Source of the DNA: JAXMEQ01 sp046348225
GTDB taxonomy: Bacteria; Pseudomonadota; Gammaproteobacteria; Burkholderiales; Burkholderiaceae_C
Direction: 5' to 3'
DNA length: 64,000 bases
NCBI GenBank assembly: GCA_046348225.1
Contig: JAXMEQ010000007.1
Location: 200,585 to 264,584 of the forward strand
Shown here one piece after another: positions 61,314 through 64,000 of the stretch; position 1 is the first letter of the stretch, and each line of letters begins with the position of its first letter. The position numbers and the translations under genes were made by a program. The notes under the pieces were generated by a model. That model ran no database searches. It saw nothing but the letters and a program-made list of their open reading frames with translations, and was not told where the DNA came from.

Positions 61314-61616
61314 TCAAACGATGGGTTGGTGAACCGTGACGAGCTTGGTGCCGTCCGGGAAAGTGGCTTCGACCTGGATGTCCGGGATCATCTCGGCGAT
61401 GCCGTCCATCACGTCGGCGCGCGTGAGCACGCTGCGGCCTTCGCTCATCAGCTGGGCCACGGTCTTGCCGTCGCGGGCCCCCTCCATCACGGCGGCGGAG
61501 ATCAGCGCCACGGCCTCGGGGTAGTTGAGCTTGAGCCCGCGCGCCTTGCGGCGCTCGGCCAGCAGCGCGGCCGTGAAGATCAGCAGCTTGTCTTTTTCGC
61601 GGGGGGTGAGTTCCAT
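61314..61616 (-). CDS. ureA: Urease gamma subunit UreA
   Basis: A 100-aa subunit beginning MELTPREKDKLLIFTAALLAERR and containing GLKLNYPEAVALISAAVMEGARDG and the final TVHQPIV. It is first gene of the operon. The usual ureD (ureH) gene is absent upstream: the next gene diverges. A sigma-54-like promoter lies about 33-48 nt before the ATG. Confidence 0.97.
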   Translation of the reverse strand: MELTPREKDKLLIFTAALLAERRKARGLKLNYPEAVALISAAVMEGARDGKTVAQLMSEGRSVLTRADVMDGIAEMIPDIQVEATFPDGTKLVTVHQPIV

Positions 61617-61648
61617 GGCGGGCGTGTCGAGGGTGTCGGAAGATTATG

Positions 61649-61665
61649 TTGCAAACCCCATGCCG
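61649..61665 (-). promoter_or_regulatory. Sigma-54-type promoter of the urease operon
   Basis: Minus strand GGCATGGGGTTTGCAA: the invariant GG (61664-61663) and GC (61652-61651) are separated by exactly 10 nt, and TTGCA matches the -12 consensus. It predicts a start near 61639, 23 nt before the ureA ATG. Sigma-54 with an NtrC-type activator is a known mode of nitrogen control for urease. Confidence 0.62.
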
Positions 61666-61689
61666 TGCCATACGCCCAATGGCGCAGCC

Positions 61690-61706
61690 CGGCATGAAAC
61701 CTGCAC
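61690..61706 (+). promoter_or_regulatory. Sigma-54-like promoter of the permease-kinase gene
   Basis: Plus strand CGGCATGAAACCTGCACC: GG (61691-61692) and GC (61703-61704) are 10 nt apart. It is weaker than the divergent urease site, with CTGCA in place of TTGCA. The predicted start, about 61715, falls at the GTG codon at 61716, so either the message is leaderless or translation begins slightly downstream. Confidence 0.45.
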
Positions 61707-61715
61707 CTTGGGGCT

Positions 61716-64000
61716 GTGAGCCCTGTCATCCCCATCGTCCCCGTGCCTGCCGGCGAGCAGGACGCGCCGCAGCGCGTGGTCAAGGTGCGGCGCGACTACA
61801 ACAGCTGGGTGGCCAGCGAGACCATGGAAGACTACGCGCTGCGCTACACGCCGCAGCGCTTTCGCAAGTGGTCGGAATGGCGGGTGGCCAACACCGCGTT
61901 TGGCGCCGCCTCGTTCCTGATCCTGGAGGCGGTGGGCGCCACGCTGCTGGTGCAGTACGGCTTCATGAACGCCTTCTGGGCCATCGTCGCCACCGGGCTC
62001 ATCATCTTCCTGGCGGGCCTGCCCATCAGTGTGTATGCCGCCCGCTACGGGGTGGACATGGACTTGCTGACGCGCGGCGCCGGCTTTGGCCACATCGGCT
62101 CCACCATCACCAGCCTGATCTACGCCTCCTTCACCTTCATCTTCTTTGCGCTGGAGGCCGCCGTCATGGCCTACGCGCTGGAACTGGCGCTGGGCATCCC
62201 GCCGAGCTGGGGCTACCTGATCTGCGCACTGGTGGTGATTCCGCTGGTCACGCACGGGGTGTCGGTCATCAGCCGGTTGCAGGTCTGGACGCAGCCGCTG
62301 TGGCTGGTGATGCTGATCGTGCCTTTTGTCTATGTGCTTATGCGCGACCCTGGTGCGTTTGCGGGCGTCACGCACTATATCGGTGAAAAAGGTGCGTCAC
62401 CGACCTTCAATTTGCACCTGTTTGGTGCTGCACTCACGGTGGGTATTGCGCTCATCACCCAAATGGGGGAGCAGGCCGACTACCTGCGCTTCATGCCGGC
62501 CCCCACCGCGCAGACCCGTGGCCGCTGGTGGCTCGGGGTGCTGGCCGGCGGGCCGGGCTGGGTGATTCTGGGCGTCATCAAGATGCTGGGCGGTGCGCTG
62601 CTGGCTTACCTGGCCATCACCCACATGGTGCCGCTGGACCGCGCGGTGGACCCGAACCAGATGTACCTGGCGGCCTACGAATACGTGTTTCCGCACTATG
62701 GCTGGGCGGTGGCGGCCACGGCGGTGTTTGTGGTGGTGTCGCAGCTCAAGATCAACGTCACCAATGCGTACGCCGGCTCGCTGGCCTGGAGCAACTTCTT
62801 CTCGCGCGTGACGCACAGCCACCCGGGGCGCGTGGTGTGGGTGGTGTTCAACACGCTGATCGCCTTCATGCTGATGGAGATGAACGTGTTCCAGGCGCTG
62901 GGCGACGTGCTGGGGCTGTACTCCAACATCGCCATCGCCTGGATCATGGCGGTGGTGGCCGACCTCGTGGTCAACAAGCCGCTGGGCCTCTCGCCCAGGG
63001 GCATCGAGTTCAAGCGTGCCTATCTTTACGACATCAACCCGGTGGGCGTGGGCGCCATGGTGCTGGCCTCGGCCCTGTCGATCACCGCCCACCTGGGGCT
63101 GTTTGGCCCGCTGGCGCAGGCGTTCTCGGCCGTGATTGCCATGGCCACCGCGTTCGTGGCTGCGCCGCTGATCGCCTGGGCCACGCGCGGGCGCTACTAC
63201 ATCGCCCGGGCCGACGAGGCCCCGGCCGGGCCGGGCGACTATCAGCGGCTGGCGGTACGCCGCTGCGTCATCTGCGAGCGCGACTACGAAGGCCCGGACA
63301 TGGCGCACTGCCCCGCCTACCAGGGCCCCATCTGTTCGCTGTGCTGCACGCTGGATGCGCGCTGTGGCGACCTGTGCAAACCGCACGCCAGCCTGTCGGC
63401 CCAGTGGTCGGGTGCGCTGCGCTGGCTGCTGCCCAAACGCATCTGGCCGTACCTGGACACCGGCCTCGGCCACTTCCTGCTGCTGATGCTGATCATCGTG
63501 CCGCTGCTGGCCACGGTGTTCGGCCTGCTGTACCACCAGGAACTGCGCGCACTGGCGGCGCTGGGCGAGAGTGCGGCCGACGGCACGCTGCGCTCCGGCT
63601 TCCTCAAGGCCTACATGGCGCTGCTGGTGATCGCCGGCATCGTGGCCTGGTGGCTGGTGCTGGCGCACAAGAGCCGTCAGGTGGCGCAGGAGGAGTCCAA
63701 CCGCCAGACCCACCTGCTGATGCGCGAGATCGAGCTGCACCGGCAGACCGACGCCGCGCTGCAGACGGCCAAGCTGGCGGCCGAGCAGGCCAACCAGGCC
63801 AAGAGCCGCTACATCAGCGCCATCAGCCACGAGCTGCGCACGCCGCTCAACAGCATCCTGGGCTATGCGCAGTTGATGGGCGAAGACGCCGGCGTGCCCG
63901 CCCACCGCAAGCAGGCGGTGAATGTGATCAAGCGCGGTGGCGAGCACCTGCTGAGCCTGATCGAAGGCACGCTGGACATCGCCCGCATTGAGGCCGGCAA
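61716..64000 (+). CDS. NCS1-type permease fused to a sensor histidine kinase (3' end outside window)
   Basis: At least 761 residues. Residues about 35-500 form a 12-helix NCS1 (purine-cytosine/allantoin) permease: SWVASETMEDYALRYTP, EAVGATLLVQYGFMNAFW, LNLHLFG-like and ITQMGEQADYLRF blocks. A cysteine-rich insert follows (C517, C520, C532, C540, C543, C544, C550, C554, then H557), probably metal-binding. Two further helices (about 583-605 and 630-650) and a coiled coil lead to the HisKA box ISHELRTPLNSILGY with H705. The ATPase domain lies beyond the edge. GTG 61716 is chosen because the family's DYNSWVA motif needs an upstream start. It is divergent from urease; it probably senses or imports a urea-yielding nitrogen compound, analogous to CbrA-type transporter-kinases. 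Confidence 0.82.
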   Translation, partial: MSPVIPIVPVPAGEQDAPQRVVKVRRDYNSWVASETMEDYALRYTPQRFRKWSEWRVANTAFGAASFLILEAVGATLLVQYGFMNAFWAIVATGLIIFLAGLPISVYAARYGVDMDLLTRGAGFGHIGSTITSLIYASFTFIFFALEAAVMAYALELALGIPPSWGYLICALVVIPLVTHGVSVISRLQVWTQPLWLVMLIVPFVYVLMRDPGAFAGVTHYIGEKGASPTFNLHLFGAALTVGIALITQMGEQADYLRFMPAPTAQTRGRWWLGVLAGGPGWVILGVIKMLGGALLAYLAITHMVPLDRAVDPNQMYLAAYEYVFPHYGWAVAATAVFVVVSQLKINVTNAYAGSLAWSNFFSRVTHSHPGRVVWVVFNTLIAFMLMEMNVFQALGDVLGLYSNIAIAWIMAVVADLVVNKPLGLSPRGIEFKRAYLYDINPVGVGAMVLASALSITAHLGLFGPLAQAFSAVIAMATAFVAAPLIAWATRGRYYIARADEAPAGPGDYQRLAVRRCVICERDYEGPDMAHCPAYQGPICSLCCTLDARCGDLCKPHASLSAQWSGALRWLLPKRIWPYLDTGLGHFLLLMLIIVPLLATVFGLLYHQELRALAALGESAADGTLRSGFLKAYMALLVIAGIVAWWLVLAHKSRQVAQEESNRQTHLLMREIELHRQTDAALQTAKLAAEQANQAKSRYISAISHELRTPLNSILGYAQLMGEDAGVPAHRKQAVNVIKRGGEHLLSLIEGTLDIARIEAG

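Noticed and set aside
62397..63947. 516-codon open frame on the minus strand
   Set aside because: It is antisense to the permease-kinase gene, whose translation shows real family motifs; the antisense protein has none.

Overview
The window is chromosomal DNA of a high-GC betaproteobacterium, most probably a Comamonadaceae member of the Burkholderiales (Rhodoferax/Polaromonas/Hydrogenophaga-like). This rests on protein character, on conserved neighbourhoods (yicC-kinase-phosphatase-rph-rdgB-hemW; lolB-ispE-tRNA-Gln-prs-rplY-pth; recN-nadK/hrcA) and on eight copies of a 54-nt dispersed repeat of a kind I associate with that family. Naming a genus would be guesswork. I see no rRNA, CRISPR array, prophage or insertion sequence.

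Layout. 1-3435 is a sulfide/persulfide module: a BigR-type ArsR repressor, two half-size YeeE/YedE sulfur transporters and a SulP permease, divergent from a persulfide-dioxygenase-like metallo-hydrolase. 3422-6912 holds an acyltransferase, two unknown proteins, a TetR regulator and a DUF2889 protein. 6924-10450 is a YnjBCD-like ABC transporter. 10528-17713 is housekeeping: ftsY, an M16 peptidase pair, rsmD, coaD, a hydrolase and a histidine phosphatase. 17759-23326 is an accessory island bounded by two same-orientation repeat copies: a Phd/PIN toxin-antitoxin pair and a giant, lower-GC protein with a HigA-type HTH head. 23367-31308 is a translationally coupled operon: a dipeptide-type ABC importer, an amidase and a TTC38-like TPR protein.

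31630-57252 is mostly housekeeping: a YfhL-type ferredoxin, pth, rplY, prs, tRNA-Gln, ispE, lolB, a TPR protein, mutM, a dynamin-like GTPase, mutY, rapZ, recN, nadK, hrcA, tRNA(CAU), a hydratase, tRNA-Arg, greB, a SpoT/RelA homologue, rpoZ, gmk, yicC, a Ser/Thr kinase and PP2C pair, rph, rdgB, hemW and tRNA-Ser. 57266-61616 is a urease operon (ureA, a 58-aa membrane protein, ureB, C, E, F, G) with no ureD beside it. From 61716 to the right edge runs a gene fusing an NCS1 nucleobase/allantoin-type permease to a histidine kinase. It diverges from the urease operon, and two sigma-54-like promoters face apart in the shared gap.

Two observations stand out. First, the repeat aligns without gaps in all eight copies. 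Four copies lie inside the 5' ends of exported-protein genes (second M16 protein, DUF4124-like protein, LolB, urease-operon small protein). All four are read in the same frame and supply the hydrophobic core, or even the lipobox cysteine, of the signal peptide. Second, the giant HigA-fused protein has its predicted promoter inside a 30-bp palindrome ending six bases before the start codon, which suggests an autoregulated, leaderless, possibly defence-related gene.
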